Positions 1 through 5,024 of a DNA stretch of 5,024 bases are shown piece by piece. The DNA is from Spirochaetia bacterium (GTDB lineage Bacteria > Spirochaetota > Spirochaetia > Treponematales > Rectinemataceae): NCBI GenBank assembly GCA_021286925.1, contig JAJTBL010000152.1, positions 1 to 5,024 of the forward strand, read 5' to 3'. The first letter of the stretch is position 1. Each line of letters opens with the position of its first letter. The translations under genes and the position numbers were made by a program. The notes under the pieces were generated by a model. It was not told the origin of the DNA. It saw only the letters and a list, made by a program, of their open reading frames with translations, and ran no database searches.

Positions 1-1
1 A

Positions 2-259
2 AAGATGATACAGAATCGTTCACAAGTCCGGTCTGACTTTGACCGTGTGCTGCTGATTCACACCGCGGACGGCTTCGGTTCGCCTTCGCTTAAGAAAAAT
101 ACCTACGCGCTCAATGCTAAAGCAGAAAATATGCCGATAAAAGGTTTCAAGTTGTTTTTCAAGTCGGATTTCCCTCTGGCGGGTTTTGATAACCCCCTGA
201 TGTCACCGGCTGAAGTTTTAGCGCTCGACCCCGAGCCCGGCCTCATCATCTACCAATAG
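2..259 (+). CDS. C-terminal end of an unrecognised protein (5' truncated by window edge)
   Basis: This reading frame is open from the left edge and ends at TAG 257-259. An ATG lies at 5-7, but only four bases precede it and the codon before it (AAG) is also in frame. It is therefore more likely an internal methionine than a start, and most of the gene probably lies outside the window. The visible 85 residues read like real protein: a hydrophobic strand 'RVLLIHTADGFGS', a basic/aromatic stretch 'KGFKLFFKSDFPLAG', and a proline- and acid-rich tail ending 'EPGLIIYQ'. I see no cysteine, no transmembrane helix and no motif I can assign to a family. It is on the same strand as the large gene 180 bp downstream. 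No clear terminator separates them, so co-transcription is possible but not shown. I am confident it is coding and do not know its function. Confidence 0.7.
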   Translation, partial: KMIQNRSQVRSDFDRVLLIHTADGFGSPSLKKNTYALNAKAENMPIKGFKLFFKSDFPLAGFDNPLMSPAEVLALDPEPGLIIYQ

Positions 260-412
260 CGCGCACTCATAAACCGATAGCATTCTATCAACAAACGCCT
301 CATTTATGCCGATAACTGAATAAGCGGTTTTGTCGGTTCATTGTGAGACACTTCCGATTTTTCAGGTTCTTCCTTTGTTTTCCCGGCATTTCCGTGATAG
401 TACTGTATTTGT

Positions 413-418
413 AATAAT
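413..418 (+). promoter_or_regulatory. Possible -10 hexamer AATAAT for the large gene
   Basis: AATAAT matches the sigma-70 -10 consensus at five of six positions. No good -35 is found at 16-18 bp spacing; the best upstream T-rich element is TTGTTT at 375-380, which is too far. The implied transcription start (about 425) would leave a leader barely containing the Shine-Dalgarno sequence, which weakens the call. Transcription may instead start further upstream or read through from the preceding gene. Confidence 0.2.
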
Positions 419-425
419 AGTCTGC

Positions 426-434
426 GAGGGGGAG
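426..434 (+). promoter_or_regulatory. Strong Shine-Dalgarno sequence GAGGGGGAG
   Basis: The purine run GAGGGGGAG ends five bases before the ATG at 440. It contains both GAGG and GGAG cores complementary to the 3' end of 16S rRNA. Together with an in-frame stop at 398-400 (TAG) and no other ATG, GTG or TTG between that stop and 440, it fixes the start codon of the large gene. Confidence 0.85.
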
Positions 435-439
435 TACCC

Positions 440-508
440 ATGTTCTTGAAAAAACGGCTGGTTTTTATTGCTGTATTGCTTTCAGCCTTGTCTTTATCTG
501 CTTTCGGC
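440..508 (+). other. Sec signal peptide of the large protein
   Basis: Residues 1-23 show a basic n-region (Lys4, Lys5, Arg6), a hydrophobic core 'LVFIAVLLSALSLS', and a cleavage site after 'AFG' (Ala at -3, Gly at -1), leaving Tyr24 as the mature N-terminus. There is no cysteine near the site, so it is not a lipoprotein signal. This sends the product through Sec to the periplasm or outer membrane. Confidence 0.9.
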
Positions 509-3500
509 TATGACCCGCCTCAAGGCGGATATTTTTTAAATTCGCTGAATAACCCCTGGGATGCGGCGCTTGCGCCGAGCGTGACGGGATCGGGCACACC
601 ATCCTCATCCATTCTGAATCCTTCATCACAGGCAGCAAACCAGCTTTATCAGATAGAAACTTCCTATACCGGCATGACGGATTGGGGCGTCGGAACGCAG
701 GGCTGGGGCAGTGCGGCATCGCTGGGATTCAGTATCCCGACAACATACGGAGTCTGGGGCGGCAATGCCCGTTTCCTGACAACCCCTTCAACAATGTCTG
801 AAATGCCGCTTGGCACCTTTGGCTCACTGAGAGCCAGTTTTGCAAAAGAGCTTTCCAGAACTTTGTATGCAGGAAGCGCCGTCGAGCTGGCGATGGGCGG
901 CAACGGGACTTTCGGCTGGGGCTTGGGCGCTGATATCGGCATTACGGCGCTGTTGGGGGACCTTGGGTTTTACAAAGACGCGAAACTGGGCATTTCTTTG
1001 CTCAATATGGGGAAAGGCTATCTGACCTCGACACCGCCGGCTGGCGCTTTTGGAAGTGCGGCTTCATCAGCGTATCCTGCGGCATTTACCTTTGGCGCAG
1101 GGATACGGGGATCTCTGCTTCAGTCGTATTATTGGAATATAGAAGCGGCGGCGGATCTCTGGGCGCCCGCTTTTCAGGATTTGAATTTCGGGCTGTCGTT
1201 CAGGCTTGGATTCAGAGACTATGTATCCCTGAGCGCCGGCTGGTCCGTTGGACTTCGGGATATGCTGACGGGAAGCGGCAGAAGCCTCCTCCCCAGTATT
1301 GGCTTAGTGGGAACCATTCCCCTGGGGAAAGGGTTCTCGTTGTTTGGGACGAAGCATCCCGATGCCGCTCTCGGAACGGCGATCGCGGTTCAGCCTCTCT
1401 ATGATTCACTGTATGCGGCAAGCGCCGGTTTTTCTCTCAGCTTCGGTGTCAAGGATAAAACAGCTCCGAAAGTTACGATTGATCTGCCGGTTCCTTTCCG
1501 TGGGGTTGCGTATATCTCTCCCGGTAGCGGAAGCGAAAAGCAGTCCCTGAAAGTTCCCTTGAGCATCAGCGATGAGCGGTATATTGCAGGTTGGAAATGC
1601 ACCATAGAAGATAAATCGACCGGAACCGTGGTGCGGACCTTTGGAGCTTCCAATGAATTAGCTGAAAAATTCTCACTTTCTTCAGCGGGTATTCGAAAAG
1701 CTTTTGGATATGACCGGAGTTCAGTGCCGGTGCCAGAAGCTATTATCTGGGATGGATACAATGACGCGGGCAAAAAGGTAGAAGACGGCGCGTATACGAT
1801 GAGCTTCATTGCATGGGACGATAACGGCAATACAAACCTGGATTATCAGAGCTGCATGACGATTGTTGTTGATTCGGAAAAGCCAAAGGCCATGATCCGT
1901 CCGATGGAACAGAATCTCATGTTCAGCCCTGATGGCGACGACAGCCGAGATACGCTGTCGTTCAGGAATACCGGCTCGGTAGAGAACAGCTGGACGATAG
2001 AAATATCGGATAGCGCGGGAAATGTGGTTAAAACCCAGCGTTTCAATGAGCGAAGCGCGCCGAGAGATTATGCATGGGATGGTTATGCGGATGACGGAAA
2101 ATTGGTTAAAGATGGAAGCTATATCGTTACTCTGAAAACAAAGGATGAAGCTGGGAATTCGGCCGAAAGCCGTGTCGGTGAGATTATAGTCGACACTTCA
2201 CGGCCCGGTGTCTCCATAGCGCTCAGCGATACGGTGATGAGTCCCAATGGAGATGGGAATAAAGATTCTCTCATCATTACACCTGAAATTGATTCGATTA
2301 AAAATCTGAAAAAATGGCGGGTTTTTGTACTGGATCAGGACAAAAAAGAAATATGGGCGGTCAGCGGCAACGAGTTGGATCCGCCTGCGGCAAGCTATGT
2401 TTTCCGCGGAACTGACACTGCAAATGCAGTTTTGCCTGATGGCATCTATGAGGCGGGCATCAATCTTGAATATCAGAATGGATACATGCCTGAGCGGTTC
2501 ACACCAGCCTTCCTGGTCGACAGGACCCCTCCGTCAGCCTCAATCGCTCTCGGCGATGAAAATACAATTTTCAGTCCTGACAATGACGGGCGGCGTGACA
2601 GTTTCAGGTTCAGTTTCCAGTCTACCGAGGAAGACTCCTGGAACCTTATCATCCGCGACGCAAACCGGAACGAAAAGGTTGTCCGGCAATATCAGCAGTA
2701 TCTTCCAACCTCGCTGGTTTGGGATGGTAAGGACGATCAAGGGCGAATTGTTCCTGATGGTGATTATGAAGTGTATGTCTTTGCCGTGGACAAGGCTGGC
2801 AACAGTTTCAGTACCGTTTCCGGGAAGGTGACTGTTGATACAGCGAGACCCGTGGTAGAGCTGATTCAGGACAGAGAAGCTTTCAGCCCCAATGGAGATG
2901 GCTCCGCTGATACTGTCGTGTTGCGGCCCCGCATCAGCTCTGGTCAGGGGATGACAGCCTGGAAATTGATCATATCGAATGAAGCGAACGCATCTGAAAG
3001 CATGCGCGCGGAAGGCAGCGGGTATGAAACGATGCCGGCGATTTTCATATTCGATGGAAAGGATTCATCAGGCAGGACTCTGCCGGAAGGCATATACAAG
3101 GCGGAACTTTCTGTTTCTTATATCAACGGATTTGAAGCTGATGTCGAAAGCAAGCCGATACTGCTGGATGTGACATATCCTGCGGCAGATGTTTCTATTT
3201 CCCGAAAAGTTTTCAACCCAGCTGGTTCTGGCGAACAGACCACTGTGACCATACGGCAGAGCAGTACCGCGGAAGATCTGTGGAGCGCTTCAATACGGGA
3301 TAGCAAGGGGAATCCAGTCAGAAACTGGGAAGTGAGCGGAAAGCTTGCCGATATTATCTGGGATGGAAAGGGAAATTCAGGATTGCCCGTATCTGATGGT
3401 ACCTATACCTATCATGTTGCTGCTAAGGACAAGGCAGGCAATGCCTTTGAACTGAAACCGATTGAAATTTCGATTGATACAATAAAGAAAGAAGCTTACC

Positions 3501-5024
3501 TGCGTCCTTCGATGCAGGCTTTCAGCCCGAATAACGATGGTGTGCGGGATGTTCTTGTGCTTTCTCCAGAGGCTGCCGTGTCAGAGCGGTCCAGCGGATG
3601 GACAGTCTGGATAAGCCCTCAATACCAGAAAGACGCGAGAATAAAAACCTGGAAGGGCAGCGGCGCTCTACCATCCAAACTGGAATGGAACGGCATGTCT
3701 GATGCCGCGGCCGATGTCCCTGATGGGCAGTATATCGCCTATCTGATGATTGAATACCCCAACGGCGACAAACTCGAAACGTCCACTTCGGCAATCCTGG
3801 TGGACAGGGTGGCTCCTCGCGCGTCGGTGAAAGCTTCAGCCTCGTTGTTCTCGCCGAACGGCGATGGCATTTTGGATACAGTAACTATAAGCCAGGAATC
3901 GTATACCCAGGATTTCTGGACAGGAACCATCAGAACCATGCAAGGCGAAATCCTGCGCCAATGGACCTGGGATACCAGCGCGGCCAGCTTTGTATGGGAT
4001 GGCACCGATGGATCTGGAGCTTTGCTGGCTGATGGTCAGTACTATTATGAATTGGTGAGCATTGATCAGGCTGGAAACAGCTATACTTCCGGCCAGATCC
4101 TCATTTCGATTGAGACCGAGAAAAAAGCGGTCAGGCTCGAAGTGGATCAGCGCGCATTCAGCCCGAACAATGATGGGATTAAGGATGAATTGACGCTTGC
4201 GGCAACTGCCAAATCTCCAGAAAAAGTCAAATCCTGGGAGTTGGTGATTGTTGCGCAGGAAGGGGAACTGGCACTCAACGCAGTCAGAACCTGGAAAGGC
4301 GAGGGGCAGCTGCCGGTGAAATTCATTTGGCGCGGTGAACTCGATGCCGGTATTGCGGCACCTGAAGGGAGATATGCTGCCAATTTGACTGTAAACTATC
4401 AGAATGGCGATATTGTTGAGGCCTCGGCACCGACCTTCCTTTTAGACCGGATCGCGCCGAAGGCAAAAGTTGCGGTATCCAGAACAATCATCTCTCCGAA
4501 TGGCGACGGACGTTCGGATTCTGTGGAAATTCAGCAATCTTCCGAGCCAGGCGACGACTGGACTGGGACTATCACGGACGCAGCTGGAAGAGTCGTGCGA
4601 AGCTATACGTGGCAAAACGAGGTCAGGAACTTTACCTGGGATGGGAAGGATCAAAGCGGTCTGCTGGTCAGGGATGGAATCTATCAGTATAAGCTCGAAT
4701 CAGCGGACAGCGCGGGCAACAAGACTGTACCCGCTCCAATTTCCATTGAAGTGGAAACCGTGCAAAAACAGGTGCGCCTGGACGTAAGCACGACAGCTTT
4801 CAGCCCGAATGACGATGGGGTCAAGGATACCGTAACGTTCGGTATACAAGCGTCATATCCCGACCGAATTACCTCATTCAAGCTCGAAATTTTCCCTGCA
4901 GGAAATACTCGTGATCAGCTTGCCGTCATGGCATGGAGCGGCACCCGTTCAATCCAGACACAGTATGTTTGGGACGGGCGAAGCAGTTCAAGCTTGAAAG
5001 TGCCGGATGGCTTGTATCGGGCAC
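440..5024 (+). CDS. Giant exported protein: barrel-like N-terminus plus at least 11 tandem FlgD-Ig-like domains (3' truncated)
   Basis: An uninterrupted frame of 1,528 codons runs from ATG 440 past the right edge. The start is set by the strong Shine-Dalgarno sequence, the upstream in-frame stop at 398-400, and a signal peptide beginning exactly there. Order of parts: signal peptide (residues 1-23); barrel-like domain (24-337) with the Asn60-Pro61 turn typical of PorV/PorQ-like and UPF0164 proteins; a divergent Ig-like domain (341-482); then ten units of 103-111 residues, the last cut by the window. Each unit carries variants of 'FSPNxDGxxDT', a core Trp strand, 'WDG' and 'DGxY', the pattern of FlgD-type Ig domains (Pfam FlgD_ig or CHU_C-like). 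There is no FlgD hook-binding N-terminus, so this is not the flagellar hook-cap protein. Inferred role: an outer-membrane-anchored protein with a long rigid Ig-like stalk, for adhesion or cell-surface or periplasmic scaffolding. The barrel call is weaker than the repeat call. Only two cysteines occur (C387, C472), both in the first Ig-like domain. Function is not known to me. Confidence 0.9.
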   Translation, partial: MFLKKRLVFIAVLLSALSLSAFGYDPPQGGYFLNSLNNPWDAALAPSVTGSGTPSSSILNPSSQAANQLYQIETSYTGMTDWGVGTQGWGSAASLGFSIPTTYGVWGGNARFLTTPSTMSEMPLGTFGSLRASFAKELSRTLYAGSAVELAMGGNGTFGWGLGADIGITALLGDLGFYKDAKLGISLLNMGKGYLTSTPPAGAFGSAASSAYPAAFTFGAGIRGSLLQSYYWNIEAAADLWAPAFQDLNFGLSFRLGFRDYVSLSAGWSVGLRDMLTGSGRSLLPSIGLVGTIPLGKGFSLFGTKHPDAALGTAIAVQPLYDSLYAASAGFSLSFGVKDKTAPKVTIDLPVPFRGVAYISPGSGSEKQSLKVPLSISDERYIAGWKCTIEDKSTGTVVRTFGASNELAEKFSLSSAGIRKAFGYDRSSVPVPEAIIWDGYNDAGKKVEDGAYTMSFIAWDDNGNTNLDYQSCMTIVVDSEKPKAMIRPMEQNLMFSPDGDDSRDTLSFRNTGSVENSWTIEISDSAGNVVKTQRFNERSAPRDYAWDGYADDGKLVKDGSYIVTLKTKDEAGNSAESRVGEIIVDTSRPGVSIALSDTVMSPNGDGNKDSLIITPEIDSIKNLKKWRVFVLDQDKKEIWAVSGNELDPPAASYVFRGTDTANAVLPDGIYEAGINLEYQNGYMPERFTPAFLVDRTPPSASIALGDENTIFSPDNDGRRDSFRFSFQSTEEDSWNLIIRDANRNEKVVRQYQQYLPTSLVWDGKDDQGRIVPDGDYEVYVFAVDKAGNSFSTVSGKVTVDTARPVVELIQDREAFSPNGDGSADTVVLRPRISSGQGMTAWKLIISNEANASESMRAEGSGYETMPAIFIFDGKDSSGRTLPEGIYKAELSVSYINGFEADVESKPILLDVTYPAADVSISRKVFNPAGSGEQTTVTIRQSSTAEDLWSASIRDSKGNPVRNWEVSGKLADIIWDGKGNSGLPVSDGTYTYHVAAKDKAGNAFELKPIEISIDTIKKEAYLRPSMQAFSPNNDGVRDVLVLSPEAAVSERSSGWTVWISPQYQKDARIKTWKGSGALPSKLEWNGMSDAAADVPDGQYIAYLMIEYPNGDKLETSTSAILVDRVAPRASVKASASLFSPNGDGILDTVTISQESYTQDFWTGTIRTMQGEILRQWTWDTSAASFVWDGTDGSGALLADGQYYYELVSIDQAGNSYTSGQILISIETEKKAVRLEVDQRAFSPNNDGIKDELTLAATAKSPEKVKSWELVIVAQEGELALNAVRTWKGEGQLPVKFIWRGELDAGIAAPEGRYAANLTVNYQNGDIVEASAPTFLLDRIAPKAKVAVSRTIISPNGDGRSDSVEIQQSSEPGDDWTGTITDAAGRVVRSYTWQNEVRNFTWDGKDQSGLLVRDGIYQYKLESADSAGNKTVPAPISIEVETVQKQVRLDVSTTAFSPNDDGVKDTVTFGIQASYPDRITSFKLEIFPAGNTRDQLAVMAWSGTRSIQTQYVWDGRSSSSLKVPDGLYRA
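509..1450 (+). other. Outer-membrane beta-barrel-like domain (PorV/PorQ or UPF0164 style)
   Basis: Residues 24-337 come before the Ig array and differ in composition: Gly, Ala, Ser, Trp, Tyr and Phe rich, with many alternating amphipathic strands such as 'YGVWGGNARFLTT', 'LRASFAKELSRTLYAGSAVE', 'GWGLGADIGITALLG' and 'DLNFGLSFRLGFRDYVSLSAGW'. An early 'ILNPSS' with Asn60-Pro61 recalls the conserved NP(A/S) turn near the start of PorV/PorQ-like barrels. The segment ends 'AGFSLSFGV', a typical closing strand, just before 'KDKTAPKVTI', which opens the Ig-like region. A length of about 314 residues suits a 12-14-stranded barrel. This is pattern recognition only: no strand predictor was run, and a soluble beta-propeller or other beta-rich fold is not excluded. 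Confidence 0.55.
1460..1885 (+). other. Unit 0: divergent, enlarged Ig-like domain next to the barrel
   Basis: Residues 341-482 (142 residues, against 103-111 in later units). The opening motif is degenerate, 'ISPGSGSEKQSL' from Ile359, with the acidic residues missing. The later signatures remain: 'GWKCTIEDKSTG' (core Trp strand and hairpin), 'IIWDGYNDAGKKVEDGAY', and 'DDNGN' in place of 'DxAGN', so it is closest to subtype B. The extra length sits between the hairpin and WDG. It holds the protein's only two cysteines, C387 and C472. It probably acts as a specialised adaptor between barrel and stalk. Confidence 0.65.
1886..2206 (+). repeat. Unit 1 (subtype B)
   Basis: Residues 483-589. The opening motif 'FSPDGDDSRDT' starts at Phe495 and is unusually acid-rich (Asp498, 500, 501, 504). 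'SWTIEISDSAGNVV' forms the core strand and hairpin; 'YAWDGYADDG' (Trp546), 'KDGSYIV' and 'DEAGN' follow. It ends with linker 'VDTSRP'. Confidence 0.85.
2207..2533 (+). repeat. Unit 2 (subtype A)
   Basis: Residues 590-698. It opens 'VMSPNGDGNKDSL' (Met replaces Phe), then 'KKWRVFVLDQDKKEIW'. The WDG position reads 'VFRGTD', with the Trp-Asp lost. 'LPDGIYEAGINLEYQNG' gives the A-type ending, and the linker is 'VDRTPP'. Confidence 0.85.
2534..2851 (+). repeat. Unit 3 (subtype B)
   Basis: Residues 699-804. It has 'IFSPDNDGRRDSF', 'DSWNLIIRDANRNEKVV', a canonical 'LVWDGKDDQGRIVPDGDY', then 'DKAGN' and linker 'VDTARP'. This is the most canonical FlgD-Ig-like B unit in the early half. Confidence 0.88.
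2852..3181 (+). repeat. Unit 4 (subtype A)
   Basis: Residues 805-914. It has 'AFSPNGDGSADTV', 'TAWKLIISNEAN', then 'IFDGKDSSGRTLPEGIY' (Phe replaces the Trp of WDG, Glu replaces the Asp of DGxY), and 'VSYINGFE'. The linker is 'LDVTYP', differing from the 'DRxAP' seen after most other A units. Confidence 0.85.
3182..3490 (+). repeat. Unit 5 (subtype B) with a destroyed FSPN motif
   Basis: Residues 915-1017. The opening motif reads 'VFNPAGSGEQTTV': the Ser-Pro-Asn and all Asp positions are replaced. The rest is well kept: 'DLWSASIRDSKGNPV', 'IIWDGKGNSGLPVSDGTY', 'DKAGN'. It ends with 'IDTIKK', the first of the later linker class. Confidence 0.85.
3491..3817 (+). repeat. Unit 6 (subtype A)
   Basis: Residues 1018-1126. 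It has 'AFSPNNDGVRDVL', 'SGWTVWISPQYQ', 'TWKGSGALP', 'LEWNGMSDAAADVPDGQY' (Asn for the Asp of WDG), then 'IEYPNGDK' and linker 'VDRVAP'. Confidence 0.87.
3818..4126 (+). repeat. Unit 7 (subtype B)
   Basis: Residues 1127-1229. It has 'LFSPNGDGILDTV', 'DFWTGTIRTMQGEIL', 'FVWDGTDGSGALLADGQY', 'DQAGN' and linker 'IETEKK'. It resembles unit 9 closely ('WTGTI' in both). Confidence 0.87.
4127..4459 (+). repeat. Unit 8 (subtype A)
   Basis: Residues 1230-1340. It has 'AFSPNNDGIKDEL', 'KSWELVIVAQEG', 'TWKGEGQLP', then 'FIWRGELDAGIAAPEGRY' (Arg for the Asp of WDG), 'VNYQNGDI' and linker 'LDRIAP'. It pairs best with unit 6. Confidence 0.87.
4460..4768 (+). repeat. Unit 9 (subtype B)
   Basis: Residues 1341-1443. 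It has 'IISPNGDGRSDSV', 'DDWTGTITDAAGRVV', 'FTWDGKDQSGLLVRDGIY', 'DSAGN' and linker 'VETVQK'. Confidence 0.87.
4769..5024 (+). repeat. Unit 10 (subtype A), cut by the window edge
   Basis: Residues 1444-1528 are visible. It has 'AFSPNDDGVKDTV', 'TSFKLEIFPAGN' (Phe in place of the core Trp), 'MAWSGTR', 'YVWDGRSSSSLKVPDGLY'. The frame is still open at the edge, so the array, or another C-terminal domain, continues beyond. Confidence 0.83.

Larger units (their letters stand above)
260..439 (+). other. Intergenic region between the two genes
   Basis: These 180 bp carry no open frame of useful length; the only ATG near its centre (306-308) reaches a stop after five codons. The middle (about 350-392) is T/C-rich on the + strand. 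There are two small inverted repeats: GATAG-catt-CTATC at 276-289, and CCGATAA (309-315) with TTGTCGG (330-336). Neither is followed by a T-run, so I do not call a rho-independent terminator. The likely promoter and ribosome-binding elements of the downstream gene lie in the last 40 bp. Confidence 0.6.
1886..5024 (+). repeat. Tandem protein-level repeat array, alternating B and A FlgD-Ig-like units
   Basis: Ten units (residues 483 to at least 1528) run without spacers in strict order B-A-B-A-B-A-B-A-B-A. B units (1, 3, 5, 7, 9) have a 'D/W..xIxDxxG' hairpin and end with 'DxAGN' before the linker. A units (2, 4, 6, 8, 10) lack that tail; the complete ones (2, 4, 6, 8) instead end with 'YxNG' and a linker of the type 'VDRxAP'. 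Unit lengths are B 107, 106, 103, 103, 103 and A 109, 110, 109, 111, giving a pair period near 640 bp. DNA identity between units is only patchy, highest around the FSPN motif, so these are old, diverged repeats and not a recent satellite. Confidence 0.9.

Noticed and set aside
309..336. Rho-independent terminator for the upstream gene
   Set aside because: The stem is seven pairs including one G-U wobble, with a loop of 14 bases and no following T-run (ttcattgtg).
430..439. Hairpin GGG-agta-CCC hiding the Shine-Dalgarno sequence
   Set aside because: Three base pairs cannot hold the ribosome-binding site closed; the match is likely chance in a G-rich stretch next to CCC.
440..508. Lipoprotein signal peptide
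   Set aside because: No cysteine occurs at or near the cleavage site; the site fits signal peptidase I (Ala-Phe-Gly).
1399..1830. A 143-codon open frame on the minus strand
   Set aside because: It lies wholly inside the large forward gene, opposite the barrel end and unit 0. The forward frame there shows clear domain motifs, while the reverse translation shows none. It is a shadow frame.
2325..2831. A 168-codon forward frame starting at an internal ATG
   Set aside because: It is a different frame from the repeat protein and overlaps units 2-3, whose motifs (FSPDNDG, WDGKD, DKAGN) are only readable in the main frame. The composition of the alternative product is not protein-like.
3521..4830. 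DNA repeat array such as CRISPR or minisatellite
   Set aside because: Similarity is at protein level with a period of about 640 bp and continuous coding; there are no short identical repeats with unique spacers.
1886..5024. Flagellar hook-cap protein FlgD
   Set aside because: The Ig-like units resemble the FlgD C-terminal domain, but FlgD is short, has no signal peptide and has one such domain. Here there are many copies behind a signal peptide and a barrel-like region.
1886..5024. Type IX secretion (T9SS) sorting domain, suggested by the FSPNxDG motif
   Set aside because: CHU_C-type sorting domains sit once at the extreme C-terminus. These motifs are internal and repeated, and the true C-terminus is outside the window.

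Overview
The window holds two forward-strand genes, neither complete. One is the last 85 codons of an unrecognised protein (ends at 259). The other is a very large exported protein that starts at 440 and is still open at the right edge (at least 1,528 codons). Its length is easy to miss because no stop codon lies inside the window. I translated it codon by codon and found no in-frame stop or frameshift from 440 to 5023.

The large protein has three zones. A 23-residue signal peptide comes first. Next is a segment of about 314 residues rich in Gly, aromatics and alternating hydrophobics. It carries an early Asn-Pro turn and ends on an 'SLSFGV' strand, which looks like an outer-membrane beta-barrel of the PorV/PorQ or treponemal UPF0164 type. 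After this come at least eleven FlgD-Ig-like beta-sandwich domains. Their marks are an 'FSPNxDGxxD' opening motif, a central 'WDG' and a late 'DGxY' (plus 'DxAGN' in every second domain). From unit 1 on, the domains alternate strictly between two subtypes, here called A and B. The real repeat is therefore a B-A pair of about 213 residues (about 640 bp).

The organism is probably a diderm bacterium of intermediate GC. The barrel-like N-terminus joined to FlgD-Ig repeats, and the style of the signal peptide, fit Spirochaetota (Treponema/Spirochaeta relatives) best. This is an inference from remembered protein style; there is no rRNA or housekeeping marker here. Bacteroidota or other Fibrobacteres/Chlorobi/Bacteroidetes-type lineages cannot be excluded.

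The 180-bp gap between the genes has a strong Shine-Dalgarno sequence, a weak -10-like hexamer, and no convincing terminator. The most interesting point is the architecture: an N-terminal barrel followed by a long Ig-like stalk parallels inverse autotransporters (intimin/invasin), but is built from apparently unrelated parts. The array also shows signs of having grown in two phases.
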